64,000 bases of DNA from Methylococcus sp. EFPC2 (GTDB lineage Bacteria > Pseudomonadota > Gammaproteobacteria > Methylococcales > Methylococcaceae), in the NCBI RefSeq assembly GCF_016925495.1, contig NZ_CP070491.1:3224001-3288000 (forward strand), given 5' to 3'. The notes below the pieces were generated by a model. That model searched no databases. It saw nothing but the letters and a program-made list of their open reading frames with translations, and was not told the origin of the DNA. The translations under genes were made by a program, and so were the position numbers. Shown here one piece after another: positions 35,185-52,324 of the stretch (positions are counted from its first letter, which is position 1; the number at the start of each line of letters is the position of its first letter).

Positions 35185-35778
35185 TCAAAGCCCCGGCATG
35201 GCCGCGTAACCGGGCAGGGACTGGATGCGGCCTATCCATAGCCGGATGGCGGGATAATCGATCAGATCAACGCCGGCTTCGGGTGCCAGGGCCACATAGG
35301 GATAGCAGGCGATGTCCGCGATGGTGGGCTCCGTTCCGGCCAGCCAGGTCTCCCGACTGAGTTGTCCTTCCAGGACGGCCAGGCCGGCCTTGCCCGTTTC
35401 CTGGCACTGCAGCAGGTCCCAGGGGCGGCCGAAGCGCTTCGCGGCCCGCGCCCGGGCGAGGCCATAGAGGATCTCGTTTTCGGACAATGCCAGCCACTGC
35501 ATGACGCCAGCCATCGCTTCGGCGCCGGTCGGCAGCCAGGTCTCGCCGCCATAGCGTCTAGCCAGGTACACCAGGATCGCCATGGAATCCCACAGAACGA
35601 TGTCGCTGTCTTCCAGCACCGGCACCTGTCCGCGCGGGTTCAGGGCGAGAAAATCGGGCTGCTTGTGCTCCAGCTTGAGCAAATCGACCGCGACGGTTTC
35701 AAGTTGCACGCCCAGCAGGGCGCACAACAGTCTCACCTTGTAACAGTTGCCGGATAATTCCGTGTCGTAAAGCTTCAC
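35185..35778 (-). CDS. Glutathione S-transferase family protein
   Basis: A 197-residue GST with a thioredoxin-fold N-terminal domain beginning MKLYDTELSGNCYKVRLLCALL. The start is a GTG at 35778 with GGAGAG six bases upstream. FLALNPRGQVPVLEDSDIVLWDSMAILVYLARRYG holds the cis-proline loop and the D-S glutathione-binding pair. The helical C-terminal domain includes PTIADIACYPYVAL. The upstream EamA gene ends 65 bases earlier and the aminotransferase gene begins 39 bases later, so all three are probably cotranscribed. Its substrate is unknown. Confidence 0.9.
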   Translation of the reverse strand: MKLYDTELSGNCYKVRLLCALLGVQLETVAVDLLKLEHKQPDFLALNPRGQVPVLEDSDIVLWDSMAILVYLARRYGGETWLPTGAEAMAGVMQWLALSENEILYGLARARAAKRFGRPWDLLQCQETGKAGLAVLEGQLSRETWLAGTEPTIADIACYPYVALAPEAGVDLIDYPAIRLWIGRIQSLPGYAAMPGL

Positions 35779-35843
35779 TTTCTGCTCTCCACGGTCAGTA
35801 ATCGAATTGAACGACGGCGGCATCCGCCGGTTTTGTAGCCTGC

Positions 35844-36728
35844 TCAAGCGTATTCGGGACGGCGGCGCGCGCTGCGCTGACTGACCCACAGGCTGGACGC
35901 GACCACGGCCGCCACGGCCACGACGGTTCCGGTCACCGACTCGCCCAGCCAGAGGGCGCAAGCGCCCAGGGTCAGGAAAGGCTGCAGCAGCTGGATCTGG
36001 CTGATGCGCGCGATGCCGCCCAACGCCAAGCCGCGGTGCCACAGCATGAAGGCCACAAACTGGCTGACGACCGCCACATAAACGAATCCCGCCCAGGCTT
36101 CGACCGGCGCCGACAATTCGGCATGCGCGGCGATCCAGGCCAACGGCAGCGCCAGCCAGGGAGCGGCGAGCACCAGCGCCCAGCAGATGACTTGCCAGCC
36201 GCCCAAGATCCTGGCAAGGCGCGCACCTTCGGCATAACTGACGGCCGCCGCCAGCGACGCGCCGAACAGCCAGGCGTCGCTCAGGCCCAGCCGCCCGCCG
36301 CCGGCGTGCAGGACGAAACCGAATACCGCCGCGGTGCCCACCAGGGCGGCCATCCAGAAGCGGCCGGGCAAGCGCTCGCCCGCCAGCCGCGCGCCGAGCA
36401 AGGCCGTGAACAAGGGTGTGACGGAAATCGTGATGCCGGCGTGCGAAGCGGGCACATCCTGTAATCCCCAGGCGGACAGCAGGGGGAATCCGACCACGGC
36501 ACCCAGCGCCACGACGGCCAAAGACACCACGTGTTCGCGGCCCGGGAGAGGCGGGCGGGCGATCAGCAGGGTGGCGAGCGCCAGGCCTCCGGCCAACACG
36601 CCACGCCCCAGGGCCACGAACCAGGGGTCCAGGTACAACACGGCCAGGCGGGTCGCCGGCATGGTCAGGCTGAATCCGCCTATGCCCAGGAACGCCGTGA
36701 TCCACCCCCGACGAAAATTCTCCTGCAT
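35844..36728 (-). CDS. EamA-family (DMT) transporter
   Basis: A 294-residue inner-membrane protein with about ten hydrophobic segments in two EamA repeats, ending SARRRPEYA in the cytoplasm. The start at 36728 (MQENFRRGWITAFL) is preceded by a GGCGGA ribosome site; longer open-frame extensions upstream overlap the promoter region and are rejected. DMT-family members export amino acids or metabolites. Its repeats contain the typical GxxxxxxxSAW and PxxTALLGARLAGE segments. It leads an operon with a GST and an aminotransferase and is divergent from a MocR regulator, an arrangement that fits amino-acid export. Confidence 0.9.
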   Translation of the reverse strand: MQENFRRGWITAFLGIGGFSLTMPATRLAVLYLDPWFVALGRGVLAGGLALATLLIARPPLPGREHVVSLAVVALGAVVGFPLLSAWGLQDVPASHAGITISVTPLFTALLGARLAGERLPGRFWMAALVGTAAVFGFVLHAGGGRLGLSDAWLFGASLAAAVSYAEGARLARILGGWQVICWALVLAAPWLALPLAWIAAHAELSAPVEAWAGFVYVAVVSQFVAFMLWHRGLALGGIARISQIQLLQPFLTLGACALWLGESVTGTVVAVAAVVASSLWVSQRSARRRPEYA

Positions 36729-36852
36729 GATATGTCCGCCTGCGCGCTGCGTGATAGGAATGTAGGCCGTACAATAGGGCCTACCAAACGGACAATACAG
36801 ATACACTTGACGCGCAATAGGCAGGGACTGTACCGGCAGGACAACCAATACA
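36729..36852. promoter_or_regulatory. Divergent promoter region with inverted repeat between EamA and MocR genes
   Basis: The 124-bp gap holds an inverted repeat GTAGGCC (36762-36768) and GGCCTAC (36778-36784) with a nine-base spacer, and several ACAATA-like units, including CGTACAATAGG and GGACAATACAG. MocR/GntR-aminotransferase regulators often bind such repeats between themselves and a divergent target gene. A TTGACG element near 36808 may serve the MocR gene. Confidence 0.5.
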
Positions 36853-38301
36853 ATGATGAAGCCACTCAACCTGAATCCCCGGGATAGCCGGCCCCTGATC
36901 GAGCAGATCGTGACTGGCGTCAAGCGGCGCGTCGACGAACGCGCGCTGCGTTCCGGCACTCGGCTGCCATCAATCCGGCGCTTCGCCGAGACACATGGCG
37001 TCAGCAAGTTCACCGTGGTGCAGGCTTTCGACCGCCTGGTGGCCATGGGTTATCTGAAATCGCGGCAAGGTTCGGGCTTTTACGTGGCCGGCCGGACCGA
37101 GAGCGAGCATCCGGCGAGCGAAGCCTGCCGCCTGGAGCGCGCGGTGGATATCCTCTGGCTGCTGCGCAACGCGCTCACGGAACAGTCTCACGTGGCGATG
37201 CCCGGGGCCGGCTGGCTACCCGCCGGATGGATGGACGGGGCCGGAATACAACGCGTCATGCGCGCCCTGGCGCGCAAGAGCGGCAACTATCTGACCGGTT
37301 ACGGCCTGCCGGCCGGCTACGAGCCCCTGCGCGGCCTGCTGGCCCGCCACATGGAAGATCGGGGCATCGTCTGCTCGGCCCGTCAGATCATCACCACCCG
37401 CGGGGCCACCCACGCCCTGGATCTCATCACCCGGCTGTTCGTCAAACCGGGCGACGCCGTGCTGGTGGACGATCCCGGCTATTACACCCTGTTCGGTTAT
37501 CTCAAGCTGTCCGGCGCCCGCCTGGTGGGCGTGCCCTGGACGCCCGGCGGACCGGACACGGCGGTCATGGAGGAACTGATACGCGAGCACCGCCCCAAGG
37601 TGTTTTTCACAAACTCGCTGCTGCACAACCCCACCGGGGTCAGCATCAGTCAGGCCGCCGCCCATCGCGTGCTGCAACTGGCGGAACGCTACGACCTGAG
37701 GGTGGTGGAAGACGATATTTATGGCGATCTGCAGGGCGGACATCCGAGCCGCCTGGCCGCATTGGATCAACTGGATCGGGTAATTTTCGTCAGCAGCTTT
37801 TCCAAGACCGTCTCCGCCAGCCTCAGGGTGGGCTTTCTCGCCTGCAAATACGAGATCGCCGAAACCCTGACCGACCTCAAGCTATTGACCAGCCTCACGA
37901 CCTCGGAGATCGACGAGCGTCTGGTTTACGAACTGCTCACCGAGGGTCATTACCGCAAACATCTGGAAAAGCTGCGCTCCAGGCTACGGAAGTCGCGCAT
38001 CGAAGCCGTGCGCAACCTGGAAAAATGCGGCATGGAAGTGTATCGGGAAAACGAGGACGGCATGTTCATCTGGGCGCGCCGCGACGCGTCCGAAAACGCC
38101 TCGCAACTGGCCGCTCACGCCGCGCAGCAAGGCATCATGCTGGCACCCGGCGCCTTGTTCCGACCCAATCAGGAGGCCTCTCCCTGGCTGCGCTTCAATG
38201 CCGCCGGCTGCGAGAACCCGGCGATTTTCCGGCTGCTCGCGGATGCGGCGCCCCGGCACGGCGACCAGGACACCTCGCTTTACCCGGGGTTCACCGCGTA
38301 A
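36853..38301 (+). CDS. MocR-type regulator: GntR HTH fused to aminotransferase domain
   Basis: A 482-residue fusion. Residues about 15-75 are a GntR winged helix (LIEQIVTGVKRRVDERALRSGTRLPSIRRFAETHGVS and GYLKSRQGSGFYV). The rest is a PLP-dependent aminotransferase fold: GLPAGYEPLRGLLARHM, ITTRGATHALDL, VEDDIYGDLQG and the lysine block FVSSFSKTVSASLRVGFL. Such MocR proteins use PLP or an aminated ligand to sense metabolites and control nearby genes. It is divergent from the EamA-GST-aminotransferase operon, the likely target. The family also includes PdxR, GabR and TauR; which ligand applies here is unknown. Confidence 0.93.
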   Translation: MMKPLNLNPRDSRPLIEQIVTGVKRRVDERALRSGTRLPSIRRFAETHGVSKFTVVQAFDRLVAMGYLKSRQGSGFYVAGRTESEHPASEACRLERAVDILWLLRNALTEQSHVAMPGAGWLPAGWMDGAGIQRVMRALARKSGNYLTGYGLPAGYEPLRGLLARHMEDRGIVCSARQIITTRGATHALDLITRLFVKPGDAVLVDDPGYYTLFGYLKLSGARLVGVPWTPGGPDTAVMEELIREHRPKVFFTNSLLHNPTGVSISQAAAHRVLQLAERYDLRVVEDDIYGDLQGGHPSRLAALDQLDRVIFVSSFSKTVSASLRVGFLACKYEIAETLTDLKLLTSLTTSEIDERLVYELLTEGHYRKHLEKLRSRLRKSRIEAVRNLEKCGMEVYRENEDGMFIWARRDASENASQLAAHAAQQGIMLAPGALFRPNQEASPWLRFNAAGCENPAIFRLLADAAPRHGDQDTSLYPGFTA

Positions 38302-38310
38302 TCGCCGCGC

Positions 38311-39081
38311 TCAACGCCCGGCTCCGACCTTCGCCTCCGCCACCCCGAACAACGCGCCCGCCACCTGGCGGCGCGCGGTCTGGGCCAGCGTATCGCGGGG
38401 GATGCCGGCAGGCAGGACAGGACAGTAATGCATGCGCATCGCTATGGACTCCAGCATGAGGACGCGCAGGAGATGGGGAAGGAATTCGTCTTCGCCGATG
38501 AAGGGGGCCACGTTCCTGGCATCACCCAGGTATTCGATGGCGACGGCTTGCACCGGCACATGCGCGAGCTGGGCCGGCGCCAGCAAACGGGCATGAAAAC
38601 GCAGCACCTTGTCACCGGCCGTGGTCGTTCCCTCCGGAAATAGCATGAGCCGCTTGCCCTGGCGCAACGTCCAGGCCATGCGCTCGGCGGTGACGGCGGT
38701 TTGTTCGGCATCGCCGCGCCGCACGAACAGCGTGCCGACATGCCGGGCCAGATAGCCCATGACGGGCCAGTCGGAGACTTCTTCCTTGGCGACGAAGACC
38801 ATCGGCCCGCTGGCTCCCAGCACCAGGATGTCCAGCCAGGAGACGTGGTTGGCGACCAGTAGGCGCGCGTCCGGGGACGGTTCTCCGGCGATCTCCAGGC
38901 TCACGCCCAGTATGCGGCACAAGGTCCGGCACCAGCCGGCCCGTATGGGCTCGAATGCCCGCTCCGCATGCCGCCCCGCGACCCGGTGCAGCAAGGGCAT
39001 GATCACGGCGACCGCGAACAGGCCGTACGCGAACATGCCGGCGACCAGCGCCGCCTTAGACCAAACCGGGAGTTTCCGCAT
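38311..39081 (-). CDS. olsA: 1-acylglycerol-3-phosphate-type acyltransferase, probably OlsA
   Basis: A 256-residue PlsC-family acyltransferase. The catalytic HxxxxD motif is NHVSWLD (His79, Asp84) and the second block is FPEGTTTAGD (Glu150). An N-terminal membrane helix (VAGMFAYGLFAVAVIMPLL) anchors it in the inner membrane. It overlaps the preceding GNAT-type gene by 26 bases. That neighbour matches ornithine N-acyltransferase OlsB, so this gene probably performs the second step, acylation of lyso-ornithine lipid, making phosphate-free membrane lipids. A general PlsC role cannot be fully excluded. Confidence 0.82.
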   Translation of the reverse strand: MRKLPVWSKAALVAGMFAYGLFAVAVIMPLLHRVAGRHAERAFEPIRAGWCRTLCRILGVSLEIAGEPSPDARLLVANHVSWLDILVLGASGPMVFVAKEEVSDWPVMGYLARHVGTLFVRRGDAEQTAVTAERMAWTLRQGKRLMLFPEGTTTAGDKVLRFHARLLAPAQLAHVPVQAVAIEYLGDARNVAPFIGEDEFLPHLLRVLMLESIAMRMHYCPVLPAGIPRDTLAQTARRQVAGALFGVAEAKVGAGR

Positions 39082-39847
39082 AGTTGCTCGCGGCCTTGCC
39101 GGCGATGAAGCGTCGTTCGTAGCGGGTTTGCAGTTTGCTCAGATCCAGCAGGATGAACACATCCATGCAATTGAAATCCTCGTCCCAATAAGGCTCGCCG
39201 CAGACCTGGCAGCCCAGCCTAAGGTAGGCTTGTAGCAAGGGCGGGATGCCGCTTTCGTCCTGCGGGCACCGCATCCAGCCCGGTACCGGATTCTTGGAAC
39301 GCACCGCGAGTTCAACAGGCCCCCGCTGTTCGGGCTCTATCCTGCGGTAGACGGCATCCACCGAAAATCCGTGCGGGCCCGGGGAAATGCTCGCGCACCC
39401 CATCAGGTAGTTGAAGCGGCCCTGATACACATATTCGGCCAAGCCGTTCCATAACGTGGACAGCACCACGCTGCCCCGGTGGCGGGGATCGACGCAGGTA
39501 CGGCCGATTTCCAGGAAGCGGCCGGGCAAGGCCAGCACGCCGTTGAGATCGAATTCGCCTTCGGAATAAAAACGCCCGAAGCGCGCGGCTTCGGTATCGC
39601 TCAGCAAACGGGTGCAGGCGACGATACGGCCCGTTTGAACTTCGCGCACCAGCAAGTGATCGCAATAGTCGTCTAGTTCATCGACGTCGTGGCCGTCGAT
39701 CCGGGTGTGCAAACGCGCCCCCATTTCCTCGGCGAATACGTGATAACGCAAGGCTTGAGTGGCGCGGACGGTGGCCCGGTCGCGCGCGATTTCGGCGACA
39801 TACCGGCGCGGGCGGGACCAGATGGACTCGACGGTGGATGCGGACAT
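39056..39847 (-). CDS. olsB: L-ornithine N-alpha-acyltransferase (OlsB-like)
   Basis: A 263-residue protein with the OlsB/PF13444 GNAT-type fold. Landmarks are QALRYHVFAEEMGA, DDYCDHLLVRE, GRFLEIGRTCVDPRHRGSVV and YLMGCASISPG. The ATG at 39847 (MSASTVES) has GGGAG upstream; longer open extension is not family sequence. The enzyme acylates ornithine with a 3-hydroxyacyl-ACP to give lyso-ornithine lipid. It overlaps olsA by 26 bases, forming a classic olsBA pair. Ornithine lipids replace phospholipids under phosphate limitation in many bacteria. Confidence 0.88.
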   Translation of the reverse strand: MSASTVESIWSRPRRYVAEIARDRATVRATQALRYHVFAEEMGARLHTRIDGHDVDELDDYCDHLLVREVQTGRIVACTRLLSDTEAARFGRFYSEGEFDLNGVLALPGRFLEIGRTCVDPRHRGSVVLSTLWNGLAEYVYQGRFNYLMGCASISPGPHGFSVDAVYRRIEPEQRGPVELAVRSKNPVPGWMRCPQDESGIPPLLQAYLRLGCQVCGEPYWDEDFNCMDVFILLDLSKLQTRYERRFIAGKAASNYAETPGLV

Positions 39848-39972
39848 GGCGGCTCCCTGGGGTGCGTGGAAGACTCGCACGATAGGAGCGCAAGATGATG
39901 GAACCGTGACGAATGGATGACGATTCCATGAATTCTGCGGCCAGACCGCATCCGCCAAAACCGGCCGCATAA

Positions 39973-40012
39973 AAAAGCCCGCGGCGGACGCTGGGGTCCA
40001 CCGCGGGCTTTT
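39973..40012 (-). terminator. Intrinsic terminator after cytochrome c4 gene (bidirectional)
   Basis: A nine-base-pair stem, AGCCCGCGG with CCGCGGGCT, has a run of A on the left and TTTT on the right. On the minus strand it directly follows the cytochrome c4 stop codon by about 18 bases and carries a long U-run. It separates the cytochrome gene from the olsBA operon. Confidence 0.85.
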
Positions 40013-40030
40013 AAGGTCGGGACGCCTGCT

Positions 40031-40648
40031 TCAGTCGTTGACCAGCGTCAGACCGCGCTTTTGGCTGGCGTAGTAGGCGGAGATGTCCTTAATGTCCTCC
40101 TCGCTCAAACCGGCGGCGAATCCGGCCATCATGGGATTCGTGCGCTTGCCGCGCTTGTAATCCTGCAAAACCTTGATCAGATACCCCTCGTACTGGCCGG
40201 CCAGACGTGGGAAAGCGTTGTTTTCGCTGTTGCCGTCCTCGCCATGGCAGCTCGCACAGATGGCCGTCTTGCCCTTGCCGGCCGCCGCGTTGCCCGTAAC
40301 CACGTTGCTTTCGGTGATAGAGCGGAAGCGCGTAAGGTAAGCCCCGATATCCTCGAGATCCCGGTCGCTCAAGCCGGCGGCGTTGCCCTCCATGCTGCCG
40401 TGCTTGCGCTCCCCGCTCAAATAGGACTTGAGCGCCGCGATGATGAACGCATCATGCTGACCGCCCAATTTGGGCACCGGATAAACCGAAGGATAACTGT
40501 TGTCGTAACCCGCAACGCTGTGGCAACCGGCACAGGTGTAGAACTTCTTCTTGCCGCTCTCGGCATCACCTGCCGCATTCGCGAACGACGCCACCATCGT
40601 TAGACCGAGGCCGATCGCGACACAACTCCATAAGGTTTTTCTTTTCAT
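40031..40648 (-). CDS. Diheme cytochrome c4
   Basis: A 205-residue periplasmic protein with a signal peptide (1-25, cut at ANA-AG) and two class I cytochrome c domains. Heme-binding motifs are CAGCH (39-43) and CASCH (131-135). Each domain has its distal methionine region (GSMEGNAAGLSD and NPMMAGFAAGLSEED). This is the plan of cytochrome c4, which carries electrons from the bc1 complex to terminal oxidases. It is a single gene between a strong terminator on its 3' side and rpoC on its 5' side, with a structured 88-bp element in the upstream gap. Confidence 0.93.
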   Translation of the reverse strand: MKRKTLWSCVAIGLGLTMVASFANAAGDAESGKKKFYTCAGCHSVAGYDNSYPSVYPVPKLGGQHDAFIIAALKSYLSGERKHGSMEGNAAGLSDRDLEDIGAYLTRFRSITESNVVTGNAAAGKGKTAICASCHGEDGNSENNAFPRLAGQYEGYLIKVLQDYKRGKRTNPMMAGFAAGLSEEDIKDISAYYASQKRGLTLVND

Positions 40649-40723
40649 CTTCTACGCACTCCGAAATGCTGCTCTGAAAAAAACCGACGTGACCCGCTAC
40701 CGACAGGCATGGATAGGCCACGC

Positions 40724-40811
40724 CCATCGTCCGGCGTCGGGTTCTGTGGGAATTCGGTCGCTTAGTTTACCGAATGACGCTCCACAGACATACCGAATTG
40801 CCGGACGATGG
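40724..40811. other. Triple-nested palindromic element between rpoC and cytochrome c4 genes
   Basis: Three nested inverted repeats occupy 88 bases: an outer perfect 12-bp pair CCATCGTCCGGC (40724-40735) and GCCGGACGATGG (40800-40811), a middle 7-bp pair TCTGTGG/CCACAGA, and an inner 7-bp pair ATTCGGT/ACCGAAT around a ten-base loop. The sequence ACCGAATT also occurs just before the outer right arm, so ATTCGGT has two possible partners. It could be an RNA structure at the end of the rpoC transcript, an operator for the cytochrome gene, or a small mobile palindrome. No T-run marks it as a simple terminator. Confidence 0.7.
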
Positions 40812-40824
40812 AAAGGTTTTTTCA

Positions 40825-45036
<4,212 letters not shown>

Positions 45037-45079
45037 GGGACTAGTCTCCTAATTCTTGGCTGCGGGTATCTCGGAAGCG

Positions 45080-45099
45080 CCCCGGCGCACGCGCCGGGG
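45080..45099 (-). other. Hairpin in the rpoB-rpoC intergenic space
   Basis: A perfect nine-base-pair palindrome CCCCGGCGC, AC, GCGCCGGGG lies in the 69-bp gap between the rpoB stop and the rpoC start. No U-run follows on the transcript, so it is more likely an RNA processing or stability structure than a terminator. Confidence 0.6.
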
Positions 45100-45105
45100 T
45101 TGTCT

Positions 45106-49182
<4,077 letters not shown>

Positions 49183-49363
49183 GTTGGTTCCTTACCTAGA
49201 TTGCTTTAACTAAAACCGCGGTGTCTACGTTCGCGAAGGCGGTTATAAAATGCCGCTTCGCAACGGACGGGAAATTCAGAATCAGGTTTACTATGTCGGG
49301 CGCACTTTCCGGACTCTACAATCGAGAATGTTTTGCTCGGCGCAACCGTTTCCAGTCAACGCC

Positions 49364-49392
49364 AAAAGGCCGGCAGCTTTTCGCTGCCAGCC
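49364..49392 (-). terminator. Attenuator-like terminator between rplL and rpoB
   Basis: On the transcript strand a stem of nine pairs with one mismatch (GGC-x-GGCAGC against GCTGCC-x-GCC) closes a five-base loop and is followed by four U. It begins about 30 bases after the rplL stop. A partial terminator here is typical of this operon in gammaproteobacteria and lowers rpoBC expression relative to ribosomal proteins. Confidence 0.75.
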
Positions 49393-49424
49393 CGCTGGGA
49401 GGGTTGAATGTCAGTTCGACAAAC

Positions 49425-49799
49425 TTACTTGATATCAACCGCAGCGCCAGCCTCTTCCAGCTTCTTCTTGATATCGTCGGCTTCCTGCTTGGCGATCGCC
49501 TCCTTGACGGTAGAGGGTACGCCCTCGACCAAATCCTTCGCTTCCTTCAGGCCCAGGCCGGTGATTTCGCGGATGACCTTGATCACGTTGACCTTGTTGG
49601 CGCCGAAGCTGGTCAGGACCACGTCGAATTCGGTCTTTTCCTCAACCGCCGGACCCGCAGCGGCCGGTGCCGCGGCGATGGCTACCGGAGCAGCGGCGGA
49701 TACGCCGAATTTCTCTTCGAACGCAGAGATCAGATCGACGATCTCCAATACGGACTTCTGGGCAATCGCGTCCAGAATTTCTTCGTTAGATAATGCCAT
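49425..49799 (-). CDS. rplL: 50S ribosomal protein L7/L12
   Basis: A 124-residue stalk protein starting [20 protein letters not shown]. The ATG at 49799 is preceded by GGAG; an in-frame TTG upstream is rejected. The flexible Ala-rich hinge ([13 protein letters not shown]) separates the dimerisation domain from the C-terminal factor-binding domain ([38 protein letters not shown]). It recruits translation factors. The gene follows rplJ by 30 bases, as usual. Confidence 0.99.
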   Translation of the reverse strand: MALSNEEILDAIAQKSVLEIVDLISAFEEKFGVSAAAPVAIAAAPAAAGPAVEEKTEFDVVLTSFGANKVNVIKVIREITGLGLKEAKDLVEGVPSTVKEAIAKQEADDIKKKLEEAGAAVDIK

Positions 49800-49829
49800 T
49801 GATAACTCCAATTAGGTTTTGATGGCCGA

Positions 49830-50363
49830 TCAAGCGGCCTGTTTCTGGTCTCGTACTGCGGCCAATACGCGCGCAAGCCTGGTATGGGGTTCTGCCACGG
49901 TTCTGACGAACTTCTCGATCGGGGCTTTCAAAGTAGCCATGAGGATACTGATGGCCTGATCGCGGGTAGGCAGTTTCGACAATCTTTCAAGCTCGGAGGC
50001 CCCGTATACTTTCCCGCCAATGGCTACCAGCTTGGTTACCAGCTTGTCGTTCTCTTTTTCCTTGGCGAAAGCGCTGATGACTCGCGCAGCCGCACCCGGA
50101 TCTTCCAGAGAGAAAGCGATGATGAGGGGGCCCACCAGACCTTCCTGCATGCAGGCAAAGTCGGTCCCTTCGACTGCGCGACGCGCCAGGGTGTTCTTGA
50201 TTACCCGGAGGTAAACACCCGATTCGCGCGCCGTCTTGCGGAGGGCGGTGAGTTGTGTGACTGTCAATCCACGGTATTCCGCGGCAACCGCGGAATGGGC
50301 TTTAGCGGCGATGGCGGCAACCTCGGCGACGACGGCTTTTTTGTCATCTAGTCTTAGTGCCAC
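49830..50363 (-). CDS. rplJ: 50S ribosomal protein L10
   Basis: A 177-residue protein forming the base of the L7/L12 stalk. The start is a GTG at 50363 with GGAGA upstream. It reads LRLDDKKAVVAEVAAIAAKAH and SAVAAEYRGLTVTQLTALRKTARE, as in other L10 proteins. L10 in complex with L7/L12 normally represses its own mRNA by binding the leader just upstream (50364-50562). Confidence 0.98.
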   Translation of the reverse strand: MALRLDDKKAVVAEVAAIAAKAHSAVAAEYRGLTVTQLTALRKTARESGVYLRVIKNTLARRAVEGTDFACMQEGLVGPLIIAFSLEDPGAAARVISAFAKEKENDKLVTKLVAIGGKVYGASELERLSKLPTRDQAISILMATLKAPIEKFVRTVAEPHTRLARVLAAVRDQKQAA

Positions 50364-50562
50364 ACTTAATCTCCGATAACATTTCTGAACAGTTGGGGAA
50401 CCATTCAGAGCCTTTAAAATCCCCTGTGACGGGGACCCTCAACGGCTCCTTGGCCTTTTCGGGCTTCGGTACACCGTCTACGCAGGCCGTTGAATTAAGC
50501 GCCGAAGCGCGCCTGCGGTCTTTGACGGTTGCCGGGCGAACCGGCAACCCAAAGTCTTAAAA
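50364..50562 (-). ncRNA. L10 (rplJ) leader region
   Basis: The 199 bases between rplA and rplJ are longer than needed for simple coupling and contain several hairpins, including GGTTGCCGG/CCGGCAACC (50527-50549) and TCCCC/GGGGA (50420-50435). The place corresponds to the autoregulatory L10 leader (Rfam RF00557 type), where L10-L7/L12 binds to control rplJL. Exact boundaries and the kink-turn were not proven. Confidence 0.7.
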
Positions 50563-51257
<695 letters not shown>

Positions 51258-51258
<1 letters not shown>

Positions 51259-51689
51259 TACAAGCCCTCCACTTCCAGGCCCATGCTACGGGCGCTGCCG
51301 GCTATCGTACGGATGGCGGCATCCAGATCGGCCGCAGTCAAATCGGGCTGCTTGGTGGTCGCAATCTCGGCCAATTGCTCGCGCGTAACCTTGCCGACCT
51401 TGTTCGTATTGGGGCGGGCACTGCCGCTCTTGATGCCGACAGCCTTCTTCAAAAGGATGGAGGCGGGCGGCGTCTTGGTGATGAACGTGAAGCTGCGGTC
51501 GCTGTAAACGGTGATGACTACCGGCAGCGGCAGACCTTTTTCGACGCCCTGCGTCTGCGCATTGAACGCCTTGCAGAACTCCATGATGTTGACGCCACGC
51601 TGACCGAGCGCCGGACCTACCGGAGGACTCGGATTGGCCTCGCCGGCCTTGACCTGCAGCTTGATATAACCTGTGATTTTTTTTGCCAT
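51258..51689 (-). CDS. rplK: 50S ribosomal protein L11
   Basis: A 143-residue protein starting [38 protein letters not shown], the unmistakable L11 N-terminus, which is chosen over an upstream in-frame start. L11 binds the GTPase-associated centre of 23S rRNA and is needed for stringent signalling by RelA. The C-terminal [33 protein letters not shown] is intact. Confidence 0.99.
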
Positions 51690-51741
51690 GATGACTCCAG
51701 ATGGGTTAAGCGCTTGTAAAGACAAGCTCCCCGTTTAAAGC

Positions 51742-51765
51742 GGCCCGAAGATGATCCGTCGGGCC
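51742..51765 (-). other. Hairpin between nusG and rplK
   Basis: A seven-base-pair inverted repeat GGCCCGA (51742-51748) and TCGGGCC (51759-51765) with a ten-base loop lies in the 100-bp gap between nusG and rplK. On the transcript it is followed by GCTTTAAA rather than a U-run, so it could be a weak attenuator or the L11/L1 regulatory leader structure. Confidence 0.45.
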
Positions 51766-51789
51766 CTGCTAAATCGGCCGCAGCCGTGA

Positions 51790-52323
51790 TCAGGCTTTTT
51801 CAACCTGACCGAAATCGAGTTCTACCGGTGTGGAGCGACCGAAGATCAAGACCGACACTCTGAGCTTGCTCTTGTCGTAATTCACTTCTTCGACCACGCC
51901 ATTGAAGTCCTTGAACGGCCCCTCCACCACGCGGACCACTTCGCCGACTTCGAACAATATTTTCGGCCGCGGCTTGTTCGCGCCCGCCTCAACCCGGTTG
52001 AGTATCGCATCCGCCTCCGCGTCGGTGATGGGCGCGGGCTTATCGGACGTTCCGCCGATAAAGCCGAGGACGCGCGGGACTTCTTTGACCAGGTGCCACG
52101 TTTCGTCGTTCAACTCCATTTGAACCAGGACATAGCCGGGAAAGAACTTGCGCTCGCTCTTGCGCTGCTGTCCCTGCCGCATCTCGACCACTTCTTCCGT
52201 GGGCACCAGCACTTTGCCGAAGCTGGCCTCTAGCCCTGCTCGTTTAATGCGTTCTTCGAGCGCTTTTTTGACCTGATTTTCGTAATTCGAGTACGCGTGT
52301 ATGACATACCAACGCAATGACAT
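51790..52323 (-). CDS. nusG: Transcription termination/antitermination factor NusG
   Basis: A 177-residue protein starting [31 protein letters not shown]. The NGN domain includes the [19 protein letters not shown] block, and the C-terminal KOW domain reads [33 protein letters not shown]. NusG links RNA polymerase to Rho or to the ribosomal S10 protein. It begins two bases after the secE stop codon. Confidence 0.99.
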   Translation of the reverse strand: MSLRWYVIHAYSNYENQVKKALEERIKRAGLEASFGKVLVPTEEVVEMRQGQQRKSERKFFPGYVLVQMELNDETWHLVKEVPRVLGFIGGTSDKPAPITDAEADAILNRVEAGANKPRPKILFEVGEVVRVVEGPFKDFNGVVEEVNYDKSKLRVSVLIFGRSTPVELDFGQVEKA

Positions 52324-52324
52324 A

